This document shows positions 36,910-48,809 of a DNA stretch of 64,000 nucleotides, one piece after another; position 1 is the stretch's first letter, and each line of letters starts with the position of its first letter. The position numbers and the translations under genes were made by a program. A model generated the notes under the pieces. It was not told the DNA's origin and did not search any database. It saw nothing but the letters and a program-made list of their open reading frames with translations. Source of the stretch: Viscum album (Eukaryota; Streptophyta; Magnoliopsida; Santalales; Viscaceae); assembly GCA_963277665.1 (NCBI GenBank), contig OY728122.1:2129472024-2129536023 (forward strand), given 5' to 3'.

Positions 36910-39900
36910 ATAATGACACAACCATAAATTGTAATTAATTTTAAGTTAAATAAAGAAGTCACATTGAGGATCTTTTCATGTTTAGGTTTTTAGAGAATTA
37001 GGCCACAACTATAACATATCAATGTGAATACGAGATTTAGACACAAAAACTGAGTTTCCATTTTCTCATAAAATAAAAACTCTTAAAAGGAAACATGTCT
37101 AGTTTCATGTTTTATAAAGGATGACTTTTCCTTGATCCCATCCTTGACCCTTTTTCATCTTTATGACCTGTGGAAGACATTTCAAAAATATGGGATGAGC
37201 ATTAAATGGATGGTAATGGATATAAAATAAATAATTAAAATAGTATCCCATCAATAAATACAAAAAAATGAAACTAGACTTTTCAATCATAACATACCTT
37301 ATGAAATAATAAGATTTATGAATAAAACTCTGAAATATTAAATCATATATGTAACATATGCCATAAAAAACATACTTACATTGTATCTTTGACAGCTATG
37401 TATGGATTTATGTTTGGAATAACCATCACAGAATATTAATTAAATATCTTATGAGAGTCATTAACGTTTACCTCTGCCATGTTACCCAATGAATTAGAGA
37501 TCTATCCCAGGCTCACCCGTCCTAGGTTTATCACAGAACCACCCATATATGTAAAAAATTCCCAATAACCATAACATAATCACAAATCAAAACATAATCA
37601 TAATATAAAGATAACATTTCCACATTCCAATCACAGTATATCATATCATGATATTGAAATAAACAATCCTTTATCAACCCATTTTCAAAACAATTTAAAT
37701 AATTTAATAAAGAGATTTTTGAATCAAAGTGTCACATACCACTTTGAATATTTTGAATGAAATTTTAATTTCAAAACATTAACATCAATATAAATAAATC
37801 TAGAAAATCATTTTTTAAACATGGTAATTAGTGATAAATCTTTAGAAGAATAAATCATCAAAACCATTAAAACGATATTTCATTAAAAGAGTTTCTAACC
37901 AAATAAGAGATGATTGAATACTAATAATTGAATAATTACATTAATAAAATATTATAATTCCATGAAAATAAATATATTCATTATAAAATTTGTTAAAGGG
38001 TAGTATATATCCCATATAAAAGATAATTTGTGTATAACAACCAATAAGTGTCAATGGAATGTAAATTGAGACAAAGTCCCATGACAAGATCATAACATTA
38101 GATTAAGGAAAAATCAATGACATAATTATGTGTGAAAATATTTAATACACCTAATATAATTAGATATTAAGTGTTAAACAATAATAGTTCTTTAAAAAAA
38201 TTCACTGCATGGCATAATCAAGAAGAGTAAGTCTAACACAATGAATTGAAATTAGGTTAAGAAGTTCTCTTACATAAATTTGACAGCCTAACGACGTCAC
38301 ATTAAAATTCAGAAAATGAGTTTATGAGAGAGAAAATTGTCTCTCATCACATGGATATAAAATTTACAACAACAAAGATATATAATATCATATCCCAACA
38401 TATGAAAAAGGTAATTAAAATAAATGACATAAGAGAAGTATTTGACTAAAAGAGTACACTGAAAGGTTCACTTGTTGATTTGGTAACATATGAAACATAC
38501 CCCCCATGAAAGAAGGATCATAAAATGAAGATGTAAATACCCATAAATTAAATTATATTACACAAACAATACAATCATGGGTAGTCCATATACCATACAA
38601 AAGGAAATATTAGCGAATATTGCATGAATATCATGGGAATAGAAAGTGAGATGAAATGCTCTTTCCACATTGTAATCAATTGAGTCATATGAAAAAAAAG
38701 ATAATAACTACCAAATGAGTCATTGAATACCATAAATATAAATATATTCATCATAATATATATCAAATGGTAGTAAAAAATTCACTACATGCAATAAATA
38801 AGTGGTGAACAATGGAAATCTCACAGAATTGAAAGTGAGATAAGAAACCCCTTACCTCGTGTCTGACATGACTCACTGGTTCCCTGTTCTTCCGGAATAA
38901 TAAAAATAAGTTCATTTATAAATTTTTAAGAAAATTTTTCAAGTTTATTATTCCTTTTATATCATTTATTACCTTATTATAACAATTAGTTAATTATTTG
39001 AGTTTATTTTGGAAATTTGGTCGATGGTCGGAACATTGTCTAAAATGAAAATTTTATAATTACAAATTGTCCATGTGGTCGAAATTCAATAATATCCTGA
39101 AATTTATTTATGATTTAGATATCATATGTATCATATATAACAAGTGTATATGTATTTATAATATTCCATATCATTTGGAGTTAATAAATGAAACACACTG
39201 TTCATGGAGACGGTAAGCCGTACGAATGCATGAACGCTACTTTCATTTATTTTCTATATTTTAATGATTGAAAAAATATTAATAATAAAGTATATTATAA
39301 TTACATCATAATATCTATGTTATGAAATTTAATTAACTCCATTTTTTATAAGTTCTGCATACGACATGAACTATTCTTAAAACTTTGAAAGGGTGGTAGT
39401 CTGCACTTTCTCAAATGAAAATATCATATTTACCCATTATGGAAACCATAATGGTATGATATAAATGAAAAATACAAAATCATAGAGACAATAAAAATAT
39501 AATATAAATCACATGTAAATACAGTTCAATCATAATGGCAACCATAAGAGATAGTAGAAGAAGATTGATCATTCATCATTTCATGAGGTAGTAGTTCACC
39601 ATCCAGAGAAACAATATATTCTTTACCCATTAGATGAAGGTGTGTGTAAGTGTAGTTATAATACATCTCATATAAACAATCTGGTATATTGAGTATACTA
39701 GTTCTGTTATAAAAAATGGAAGAAAAAGAGTTTAGGGGTTTGGAAAAATAAAAATTATAGAAAATAACTTAAGAGAAGGTGTTTCCTTTAAATCGTGTAT
39801 CTCCCTTTGAATTGATCCAAAAAGGTTTACTTGAATTTTCTTATATATAAGTTAAGGCTTCTAGGAAGAAGGGAGGGATGTAAGGAGTTAATTGGGATGA

Positions 39901-40501
39901 GGTTGGATGAGACAATTGGCTTGAGAGGTGTGAGTAATGGGTTAGAGGTGATGGTTTTTATAGGGGGTGGAGGGTCTCTTTAGGAATGATTGAAAATATT
40001 ATTTTAATATATGACTAATTTTTGTTTATAAAGGTCCAAAATACATTAATCTTAATGATTGGATGACAAATGTTTGAAATAAAATCAACCAATAAGAATT
40101 GGACAGGTTTTTTATATTTTTCTTAATTTTTATAATCTTATTTATATAAATAATTCATTAATGAGGTAAACCCAAAATCATTATTGTGTTATACAAAAAT
40201 AAATTTATTTGATGTCTAAAAATTATTAAATAACAACCATGATGTAGGAATTATTTTTGTATTTAAAATTAATATTTATAGTCGAAGAGATAGATTATAT
40301 AACCCCATGTAAAAATTGATTTACTAAAAGATATATGTTTATTTCATTTTTGTATTTATTTTAAATTAATTAATATAAAGTGTCATTATAACTCCAATGT
40401 GGCTCCATAGTATCCCATAATAGACAAAAGATTCCCATTTATGAAATTTATCAACTAATAGGATTATGACACATGTTAGTGTAATTAAATATTATTATAA
40501 T
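36910..40501 (-). repeat. Array D LTR 3, left part
   Basis: Aligns with the first 3.6 kb of LTRs 1 and 2. TATA-like CTATAAAAA (minus) near 39963-39955. Cut by element E; continues at 51329-52255. Confidence 0.85.
40497..40501. repeat. Target site duplication of element E (left copy)
   Basis: ATAAT, perfectly repeated at 51329-51333; 5 bp is the usual Ty3/gypsy duplication length. Confidence 0.8.
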
Positions 40502-40891
40502 TGTAAAGACCCTAAATTTCCATGTAATTTTATTAATATATGGGATTTTTACAAGTCCGTGAAAAATGAAAATGCTTTATTCTGAGGCCTGGTGTGCCCA
40601 GAATAAATTTCTCAACTTTTGTTTTTCAGGTACCTTCAGTATACGTACAAACAGGTTCTTATAACTTTTGAACGGGTGCTTGGAATTGAAATCTGATGTC
40701 ACCGTTGAGCTCGCAACATCGGTATTCTCTTAAAGAGACCTTCACCTTGGTTGTAGTAGGTCGAGGGTGGAAGATAGATTTTCACATATTCATGAATGAA
40801 TTAAATAAAATAAAATGGGGAAACTTTTTATTTTATTTTTCTTTGGAATTTCGAAAGTGGGTATTTCACATTTGGGGACAACCTGAACTAA

Positions 40892-40970
40892 AACCTCCCA
40901 TGTGAGGTTATGGAGGTGGGGACCCTCGAGCCTAACCTCCCATGAGAGGTTATGGTGGTGGGGACCACCC
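40892..40970. repeat. Inverted-repeat cluster in element E 5' LTR
   Basis: AACCTCCCATGTGAGGTT (40892-40909) and TAACCTCCCATGAGAGGTTA (40933-40952) are stem-forming. They are followed by GGTGGGGACCACC, also a perfect short hairpin. The 3' LTR has the same set at 48260-48335. Confidence 0.7.
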
Positions 40971-41439
40971 GAGTTTTAAAACCCCTTGAACTCCCTCATA
41001 AGTGTGGGGGATCCTCTTAATCATCCACACTTAAATGGTGGCACCCCCTTAATTTTTTATGCCAACCTAGATAATTAATTTAGCCAATTTGAATTTTTTT
41101 CTAACAGTCTAAATAATAGATAACATAATCTATTATATTGGGCTACCATTCATTTTGGTGGAATTGAGGGGAAAGGCATGGTAGAGGGAGAACTTTTCAG
41201 ACTTGGCAGAAATCTCTCCAACAAATAATGTCGGCACAAAAATTCTTCCTCAGGACAACCTCCAACATGCGACGTGTTTAACCGACATTTGTTCATTCCT
41301 CCTCTTGGACATAAACAAGCAATAAAATGAGGTAGGGGATTAATTGTGTATGATTATTTCCGGGATGTTGTATGGTGATTGTTTTTAAATTCTTCTCTCA
41401 TACACGTTCTTGATTCAAAAATGGTAAACCACTTTCTAC

Positions 41440-42300
41440 CGCTCTAACGCGGAGGGGGTGGGCCAAACATAAATCGGCTGACCCTGCTTCTGTTCTTCGT
41501 TATTGTGTTTTTGGTGATGGAAGAAGGTGGATTACACCACGATGATGAACGAAGAGAGACACCAGCTAAACCTGTCGTCAGTGAAGGAACAATGCCCAGC
41601 CGTCCCGCGGCTTCGCCGTCTATGAAATCTATGCATCGCAGCTGTGCCACTGCCCACAATCTCACCTCCCTAGACACCGCCGTCATCCATGGCCGAGCTG
41701 CCACCCGTGACCTCTCCCCCCGAGTTGTCGTCGTGGTTTGCGGCCGAGCTGCTGCCCACAGCCTCGCCGCCCGAGGTGTCGATGTCACCGCCATCCGTGG
41801 CTGAGCCACCGCAAATAGCCTCGACGCCCGAGCTGCTACCGTCATCCACTTCCCTGCCTCACCGCACTATTTTTCCACCGTCTATGGACTCTCCTTGCCG
41901 CCCCACAGCTGTGCCGCCCTGCGGCGATCCACGCTGCCTTGCGGTTGTCCACGCCGTCGCGCCCCACCTCTCCACATAGCGGTCTCATGCCTTCCACAGC
42001 CTAGCCATGCCTCTTGTGGCCCTCCGAGCCGCCACAACCATCTGAGCCACCCTGCAGCCTCCCAGTAGTCGTGGCCTCCAGCGGCCCCGATCGCAAACTC
42101 GCAGCCTCCACGACCCTCGTGGCCCCTCATGGCCCTCGCAGGTCGGGCCGCTAGGATGGGGTGCCCAGCGTGGTCAGGCCGGACCTAGTGGCCTAGCCGC
42201 TCGTCGCGAGCCATGTCAAATCCAGCGGGTCGACCTGAACAAGGTCATCATAGGCCGGGTCGGCCGACCCAGTCGGTCCAGACCCGGACCAACTTCGATC
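41440..42300. repeat. GC-rich, Pro/Ala-codon-like island in element E 5' LTR
   Basis: Sharp rise in GC inside an AT-rich LTR. It is made of imperfect GAGC(T/C)GCC.CC-type units and open in several frames on both strands (for example 41444-41845 minus, 41505-41804 plus). The ORFs are low-complexity Pro/Ala/Ser/Arg and differ from the 3' LTR copy, so I do not call a gene. Confidence 0.6.
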
Positions 42301-42687
42301 GATTAACACATTTTCAGCCATATCTTTCCCACCAAGCGACAGTTTGATGAACCTTCTGCGGTGCCAGAAACCTTTGAGAGAAATGGTCCCTTTTGTATAC
42401 CCTAATGGATTTTTGGATACGAATGGGGTATGGTTAGGTTGGATCAACCACAAATCCAACCGAGCCCTTGGGACTAAAAGACAAATAACTCACAGACCGG
42501 GTGTACGATTGACGCACTGTCTATTCCATTGAGACCCCAATGACGTGGCGGACCATTGAGATACATATTCATGGGAATTCATGGTATTTTTAGTATCAAC
42601 CAGTGGCTTAGGGAGAATACTCTCTTGGAGATGAGCATGCCTAGTGTGGGAACCCGGTAGCTGGCTGTGACGAGAAGACTGACTAGC

Positions 42688-43037
42688 GATCCTATGTGGG
42701 TCATCTCCTAGAGATCTTGTGTGGGTTAGATCCTAGCGATCCTGTGTGGGTCAGCTCCTAGAGATCATGTGTGGGCCAACTCGTAGCCATCATGTGTCAA
42801 TCATCTCATAGAGATCTGGTGTGGGTCATCTCCTAGTGATCATGTGTGGGTCAGCTCCTAGTGATCATGTGTGGGTGAGCACCAAGCCATCCTGTGTGGG
42901 TCAGCTCCTAGCGATCCTATGTGAGTTAGCTCTTAGAGATCCTATGTGAGTCAACTTCTAGCGATCCTATGTGGATCATCTCCTAGAGATCATGTGTGGG
43001 TAAGCTCTTAGAGATTCTGTGTGGGTCAGCAGCGAAG
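42688..43037 (+). repeat. 25-bp minisatellite, 14 units, element E 5' LTR
   Basis: Units of GATCCTGTGTGGGTCAGCTC + CTAGA type repeat with an exact 25-bp period for 350 bp, no indels, several substitutions per unit. Confidence 0.9.
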
Positions 43038-43910
43038 CCTCTTAACGGAGTAAGATGATTTAGTAGCTATAACTAATTATCTCTACTACTATACTTATGT
43101 TTTACATGGTGTGAGCTGAGTTCATAACTGTTTGGTATATTCCTTCTTGATAATACCATGATGATATTATTCCATGTGGCGTACCTTTGTGGTACTTTCC
43201 ATTGTGGTTTTCTTTCTTTTTTGGAACAGTTGAGCATTTGCCTTTTGGGTTGGACAGTGGGTTGCCTCATGACTGAGATGGGTATACGTTATTACATAGA
43301 TATATGTATGGGCATATACCTATGTTGGTTTGACAGTTGACTTCTTGATTTGAGGTGTATCCTTTGGGGGTTTGTGAGACCTTGAGTGTCTCGGGGTCCA
43401 AAATGAGTATTGTTATAATCAATCTTGCACAGTCTATTCCCGCACTTCATTCTGTTTGATGTAGATGATGGAATGAAGTGACTGAGGACGAGAGTAATGG
43501 GACTGGAAGGTACCCGGAGGTGGACCATATGGCATTTCAGTACGTAGAGGACATGGGCAGACGTGGAGTGCTGAGGAGGTGATCTATCCCTACCCTTTAG
43601 GTAGTAACTTCGGAGGACGATCTAGTAACTTTCTTTCTCTTTCATCAGTTGTATTGTATTTCAGTTTTACTTGTACATTTACTGTTGGTATTGTATTCTG
43701 AACCATTTTACTTATAGCACTCTTTTGTTTATACAGTTTGCTGGTGTTCGTATCTTGATGTGTTCTTGGTTACGTGATTTTATAGGATATAAAGGAAATT
43801 CCATCCCGGTTTTTGGGAATATTCCTTTCGGTGCTAGTCGACAGCCCTTGGCCAATGGAAGGTGGGCTTGGGGTTTTCACGGCACGGGCCCCGGGGGATG
43901 ACTCATGACA

Positions 43911-44191
43911 AATTTGTATCAGATAAGTCATCTCTAGCGCATAACATAGGACTCCGATAATTCTTTTAACGACAATAGTGTTATGTGTAGAGAGTGTGGT
44001 TATCTGTTTTGGGAATCCAGTGTTGGGGAGGTTGTCGGCATATCCATATACCAGGACCCTGACTTCTAATTTCCGACTCAGTGCACGAAAACACTGATTG
44101 AATGTGTGTTTTCAAATGTTTTCTTTTTAATCGTTTGAGTCAGCTCACCAGGAATAACTTATTGATTGTGTTTCACTTGTATCCTTTCAGG
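43911..44191 (+). other. Element E leader
   Basis: Untranslated leader between LTR and gag start. It ends in TCCTTTCAG just before the ATG, which resembles a splice acceptor. Confidence 0.5.
43915..43926 (+). other. Primer binding site, element E
   Basis: TGTATCAGATAA, four bases after the 5' LTR: the tRNA-Met site TGGTATCAGAG with one base lost. Confidence 0.55.
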
Positions 44192-44467
44192 ATGCCTCCA
44201 CGCAGACAAGCAGCTAGGGTTCCGAGAGTTGTATTCACTGATACCCCACTGAGTGATGAGGACTCGGTGCATGGCCCTATTCTAGTAGAGGCACTAGCGG
44301 AGGCACCAGCGGAACCATTACCCATTGGGCTACTAATGCCACCATCCCCAGAAGCAGAGGGTGCACACCGCTTGAGTGCGTCGCAAGAGTTCCAGTGCCA
44401 GATGCCACACAGGTATAGGGGAGAGCTCATCTCCAAGAAGCCGAGGCCTATGATCGTGGCATTCTAG
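44192..44467 (+). pseudogene. Element E gag, N-terminal fragment
   Basis: Starts with MPPRRQAARVP, a start typical of plant gypsy gag, and stays open for 91 residues rich in acidic residues, Pro and Ala, to a TAG. No capsid core and no CCHC zinc knuckle follow. Protease begins within a few bases in another frame, so roughly 1 kb of gag is deleted. Gag would form the particle that holds element RNA. An upstream in-frame ATG at 44102 lies in the leader and is less likely, because the family normally starts at the MPPRR motif. Confidence 0.7.
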
Positions 44468-44800
44468 AGATGATACGAGGTACGATCTATGTCGATTCTA
44501 CCTTAGCTGCAGTACTTATAGACACAGGTGGAAGTCATTCTTTTATTTCTACTACACCATTCAGATCTCGGAGATTCAGACGGAGTCGTTGGCTCGAGCC
44601 TTATGGTTACAGACTCATATGAGAGAGGATTCGATGAATCCGCATTGGTGCCAGTAGTGTGAGCTTACTCTAGGAGTTGAGAGCTTCAGCTGAGATATCC
44701 TAGTAGCGGTGTCGAGCCATATAATTTCATCTTGGGTATGGAATGGTTTTCTATATACCTTACTCAGATTAAATATATTATGCGCAAAGTTTTCTGTTTC
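44450..44800 (+). pseudogene. Element E aspartic protease remnant
   Basis: Reads IRGTIYVDSTLAAVLIDTGG then SHSFIS, with the DTG active site at 44521-44529. A later frame gives ILGMEWFS, matching the second conserved LGMDW region. Stops and a frameshift lie between. The family protease cuts the gag-pol polyprotein. Confidence 0.8.
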
Positions 44801-45780
44801 TGATTGGATGGTACCATGTTTACCATTACCGGTGAGAAGAGAGCATTTACAGAACCAGTTGGACATACCCTTAAGAGGGTGCAGCTGATTGCACTTCAGT
44901 TGGCTAGACCTACCATCGGAGAGGTCTATGTGGAGAGTCTGATTTATCCTGTATCGGTGGACCAGTACGTGGATGTTTTCCCTAATGATGTTCCGGGTAT
45001 ACCACCTCTCAGAGAGGTGGACTTTTGACAGACCTGTACCTTGGTATGGCATCGATATCTACACCAGTGTATCAGACGGCTCTCGTGGAGCTTCGTGAGC
45101 TGTTAGTGCATCTAGAGGAACTTCGGGGGAACGGATTCATCTAGCCCAGTGTTTCTCCTTTGGAAGCCCTGATTTTGTTCGCCAAGAAGGTGGATAGCGG
45201 GTTGGGACTTTTCTTCGACTATCGGCTCCTGAACCAAGTGTCTGTGAGGAACAAGTACCCACATCCGAGGATAGACGACCTCTTTGATCAACTAAAGGGA
45301 GCATGGTAGTTCTTGAAGATATACCTTAGATCAGGAAATCACCATCACAGAGTGCAAGGCGTGGATGTGCATAAGACGGCCTTTAGATGTTGGTATGTCA
45401 TTTACGAGTTCTTAGTTATGCCATTCGGTGTAACCAATTCTCCAGTAGTGTTAATGGGACTCATGTGCAGGATATTTTAGCCACACCTTGATCTCTTTGT
45501 AGTAGTATTCATCAACGACATTCTAATCTACTTGGATACTTAGGAGGAGAATGCCTATCAATTTCAGGTAGTACTGGACACACTCTGAGAGCACTATATT
45601 TATGGTAAGCTCTCAAAGTGCCAGTTTTGGATATGAGAGGTGGAATTTCTGGGACATGTCATATCGGAGGCTATAGTTGTAGTGGATCCAGCAAATATTG
45701 AGGCGGTACTTGCTTGGGGGATCCCAAGAGTGTGATGGAGGTACGAAATTTCTAGAGTTTCGCTGGATAATACTAGAGGT
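44800..45780 (+). pseudogene. Element E reverse transcriptase remnant
   Basis: Domain order is clear. DVFPNDVPGIPPLREVDF (44972-45025) leads into YQTALVELRELL and [39 protein letters not shown] and FDQLKGAW follow, then [13 protein letters not shown] [14 protein letters not shown]. The catalytic motif is FINDIL, so the first Asp of F-I-D-D is replaced by Asn (AAC, 45514-45516). Then CQFWI and EFLGHVIS. At least six in-frame stops. It would copy element RNA into cDNA. Confidence 0.9.
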
Positions 45781-45782
45781 TT

Positions 45783-46330
45783 GTGTCATATTTCTCTAGA
45801 TTTGAATCACCACTATCAGCGTCGAAGAAGAAGGGGAAACCCTTCATTTGGTCGGAGATATTTCAGCTGAGTTTTAGAGAGGTGAGGCAGAGGCAGACTA
45901 GTTCCCCCATCTTGAGGCTTCCAAAAGAGGGCGTCGGGTATGTAGCCCACTGCGACGCATCAGGGACCACACTCGGATGTGTCCTGATGCGGGAGTGAGC
46001 AGTGATCGCATATGGTTCTCGATAGCTGAGACAACATGAGAATAACTATGCTACCCATGACCTAGAGTTAGTAGTTGTTGTCTTCACCTTGAATATTGGT
46101 GACATAACCTGTTGGTAGAACATTTTATAGTGTACTCTGAACATAAGAGTCTCAGGTATATCTTCTCTTAGAAGGACATGAACCTGAGACAATGGAATTT
46201 TCCTGAGTTCCTTTAGGACTATGACTTTAATATAGTCTATACTCATGGGAAGGGTAATGTTGTAGTAGATGAACTCAGAATGAGGACTGGTATACAGCTG
46301 CTAGGTGAGGTAACGAAGTAGCTGGCTGGT
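45783..46330 (+). pseudogene. Element E RNase H remnant
   Basis: Starts RFVSYFSRFE-like after the RT connection. HCDASGTTLGCVLMRE (45943-45996), a stop, then VIAYGSR and ENNYATHDLELVVVVFTLNI (to ~46100) match the gypsy RNase H core. After 46100 the frame breaks repeatedly. Confidence 0.85.
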
Positions 46331-46479
46331 TTACATATATCCTTTGTGGATCGGGATGGAGCAGCTTTTCATAAGTATCTTACAGTCACTCCCCCACTTC
46401 TTCAGTGATTCAGGGATACGTAGCATGGGGATTCTGACTATGTGACACGACATGCTCAGATATCCATAATGTAAGAATA

Positions 46480-47695
46480 TGATGGATTTTCGGATGATAG
46501 GGAGCACAACATCCTATTCAGAGGATGTAACATGGTACCAGTGTCACTTAGGGAGGAAGTGTTGAGGGAGTTCCACACATCTCCTCTAACGGTACATCTC
46601 TGAGTGGCGAAGATGTACCAGGATCCCCGAATAAAGAACCAGTGTCCAAGAATTAATAAAGCATTAGCAGAGTTTGTCTCTCGATGCCTCACTTTTCACC
46701 AAGTGAAGGCAGAGAATTAGGTACCATTACGCTTGTTTCGGCTTTTAGAGGTCCCAGAGTGGAAGTGGTATGGGATATCCATGGACTTCGTGATAGGAAT
46801 TCCACGTACATCCAAAGGTCATGAATCGATTTGGGTGATCATCAACAGACTCACCATGTCAGCCCACTTACTACCGATCAGAGAGCAAGGTTCAATAGAG
46901 AACTTCGGACGCCTCTATGTGCAGGAGATTGTGCGGCTAAATGGAGTACCTTCAAAGATTGGATCTAATCGATATGTACATTTTACTTCCCAGATATGGA
47001 TGGGGTTGCAGGAGGCTTTCGGGACGCAGCTTCGTTTGAGCACCTCCATCTATCCTCAGACGGATGGACAGACTGAGCAGATCATTCAGACCCTCAAGGA
47101 CATGCTACGTTCATGCGTCCTCAACTTCGAACATAGTTGAGAGGATCACATTCCATTGTCGGAGTTTTCATACAACAATATCTATCATAGAACCATTTGG
47201 AAGGCAACATTTGTGGCGTTGTATGGGCGACCTTGTAGATCACCTTTGTGCTGGAAAGACCCAGGGGAGTCCGCACAAGTGGAACCAGAGATGGTATTGG
47301 CTACCACAGAGAAGGTGCGGATCATCCATGAGCAGATGAAGACTGCACAAAGTAGGTATATTTCGTATGAAAACAGGAGACAAAGACCTCTGGAGTTCGA
47401 GGATGGTGACCATGTCTTTCTACATGTCTCACCTCAATGAGGTTTGCGGAGATTTGGCCGAGGCGGAAAGATATCTCCAAGATTCATCAGATCTTTTCAT
47501 GTACTCAATAGAGATGGCAATGTGGCATACCATTTAGCTCTTCTATGTCAGTTGCACCAGGTGCATGACATCTTCCACGTATCCCATATAAAGGGATACG
47601 TGCATGACCCATCCCATATCATCGACCACAGAGAGCAAGACATTGATGATGGGGAAACTTTTACAGAGGTTCCCGTAGAGATTGAGGATCAATAG
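46480..47695 (+). pseudogene. Element E integrase remnant
   Basis: Zinc-binding region: FHTSPLTVHL then CLTFHQVKAE, in which the last Cys of the HHCC pattern appears lost. Core from 46733: ISMDFVIGIPRTSKGH keeps the first Asp. The second reads GSNRYVHF (Asn at 46967-46969 in place of Asp). PQTDGQTEQ keeps the Glu. After a stop at 47138, EFSYNNIYHRTIW, LYGRPCRSPL, ENRRQRPLEFEDGDHVFLHV and SPRFIRSFHVLNRDGNVAYH, then HDIFHVSHIKGYVHDPSHII, follow the C-terminal domain to 47695. The protein would integrate cDNA. Confidence 0.9.
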
Positions 47696-47853
47696 GAGTG
47701 GGTCATTCGTGGATGGTTGATACATGTGGTTCGCGTTCAATGGCCGCACAAGAACCTCCAGGAGAACACATGAGAGCGGGGGGCTTAGATGTGTGCTCAG
47801 TACCACCACTTATTCCCTTAGTTTAAGTTGTGGCTTATGGGGACGTAAAGACC
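47696..47853 (+). pseudogene. Element E integrase C-terminal tail
   Basis: Continues past a TAG as EWVIRGWLIHVVRVQWPHKN and ENT, matching the end of chromovirus integrases (KVLWRH..EEATWE type). A complete chromodomain cannot be shown. Confidence 0.5.
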
Positions 47854-47867
47854 TGAGGTGGGGAGAA
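47854..47867 (+). other. Polypurine tract, element E
   Basis: GAGGTGGGGAGAAA directly before the 3' LTR. Confidence 0.75.
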
Positions 47868-48259
47868 ATTAAAGACTCGGAATTTCCATGTAAATGGTTT
47901 TTGTATTTTATGGGAATTTTAAGAGTCCGCTAAAATTAACGGTGCGTGATTTCGAGGCCCGGTCTTCCCGGAATAAATTTCTAAACTTTTGTTTCAGGTA
48001 AGTTCAGTAAACGTATGAGCAGGGTTTTCTAACTTTTGGACCAGTGCTCGGAATTGAAATACAAGAGAACCATTGAACTCATAGTGTCATTATTCGCTTA
48101 AGGAGACCTTCACCTCAGCCGTAGTAGGTCGAGGGTGGAAGTTAGCTTTTCACATATTCGTGAAAGAATAAAATAAAATAAAATGGTGTAACTTTTTATT
48201 TTATTTTTCTTTGGAATTCCCCATGTGGATATTTCACTGGTGGGGACCACCTGAACTAA

Positions 48260-48335
48260 AACCTCCCATGAGAGGTTATAGTGGTGGGGATCACCGAGCC
48301 TAACCTCCCATGAGAGGTTATGGTGGTGGGGACCA
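48260..48335. repeat. Inverted-repeat cluster in element E 3' LTR
   Basis: AACCTCCCATGAGAGGTT (48260-48277) and TAACCTCCCATGAGAGGTTA (48301-48320), then GGTGGGGACCACC. Confidence 0.7.
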
Positions 48336-48809
48336 CCCGAGGTTTAAACCCCCCTTAACCCCCTCATAAGTGTGGCTGAGCCTCTTAAACTTCCCTACTA
48401 AAATGGTGGCACCCCCTTAATTTATTATGCTATCCTAGTTAACTAATTTAGCCAATTTGAATTTTGTGCCAACGAACTAAATAATAGATAACATAATCTA
48501 TTATTTTGGGATACCTTTCATTTTGGTGGAATTGAGGGGAAAGGCTTGGAAGAGGGGAGAACATTGGAGACTTGGGAGGAAGCTCTCCAACGAAGAACAC
48601 CAACCCATGACTTCTTCATTGGGACATCCTCTAATGTGGGACGTCTTCAATAGATGTCCGTTAATTCCTCATCTTGGACGTCAAAAAGCAATCAAACATG
48701 GTAGGGGTTTCTTTTTGTATGATTATTTGCGTGATGATGTACGGTGGTTGTTTAAAATTCTTATCTCTTACACATTCTTGATTCAAAAATAGCGAACCAC
48801 TTGATTCCA

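Larger units (their letters stand above)
40502..43910 (+). repeat. 5' LTR of element E
   Basis: Begins TGTAAAGACCC, ends CTCATGACA. It aligns with 47868-51328. In order it holds a cluster of inverted repeats (about 40892-40970), a GC-rich island (about 41440-42300), a 25-bp minisatellite (42688-43037) and a T-rich end. Confidence 0.9.

Noticed and set aside
44804..45052. Independent genes on both strands over the E protease-RT junction (for example 44615-45052 minus)
   Set aside because: The plus-strand frame carries the diagnostic RT entry motif; the minus-strand ORF is its shadow.
47995..48003. A perfect splice donor (CAG|GTAAGT) in the E 3' LTR paired with an acceptor-like site at the gag start
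   Set aside because: The same place in the 5' LTR reads CAGGTACCT, and it lies only ~130 bp from the LTR start, before any likely transcription start.
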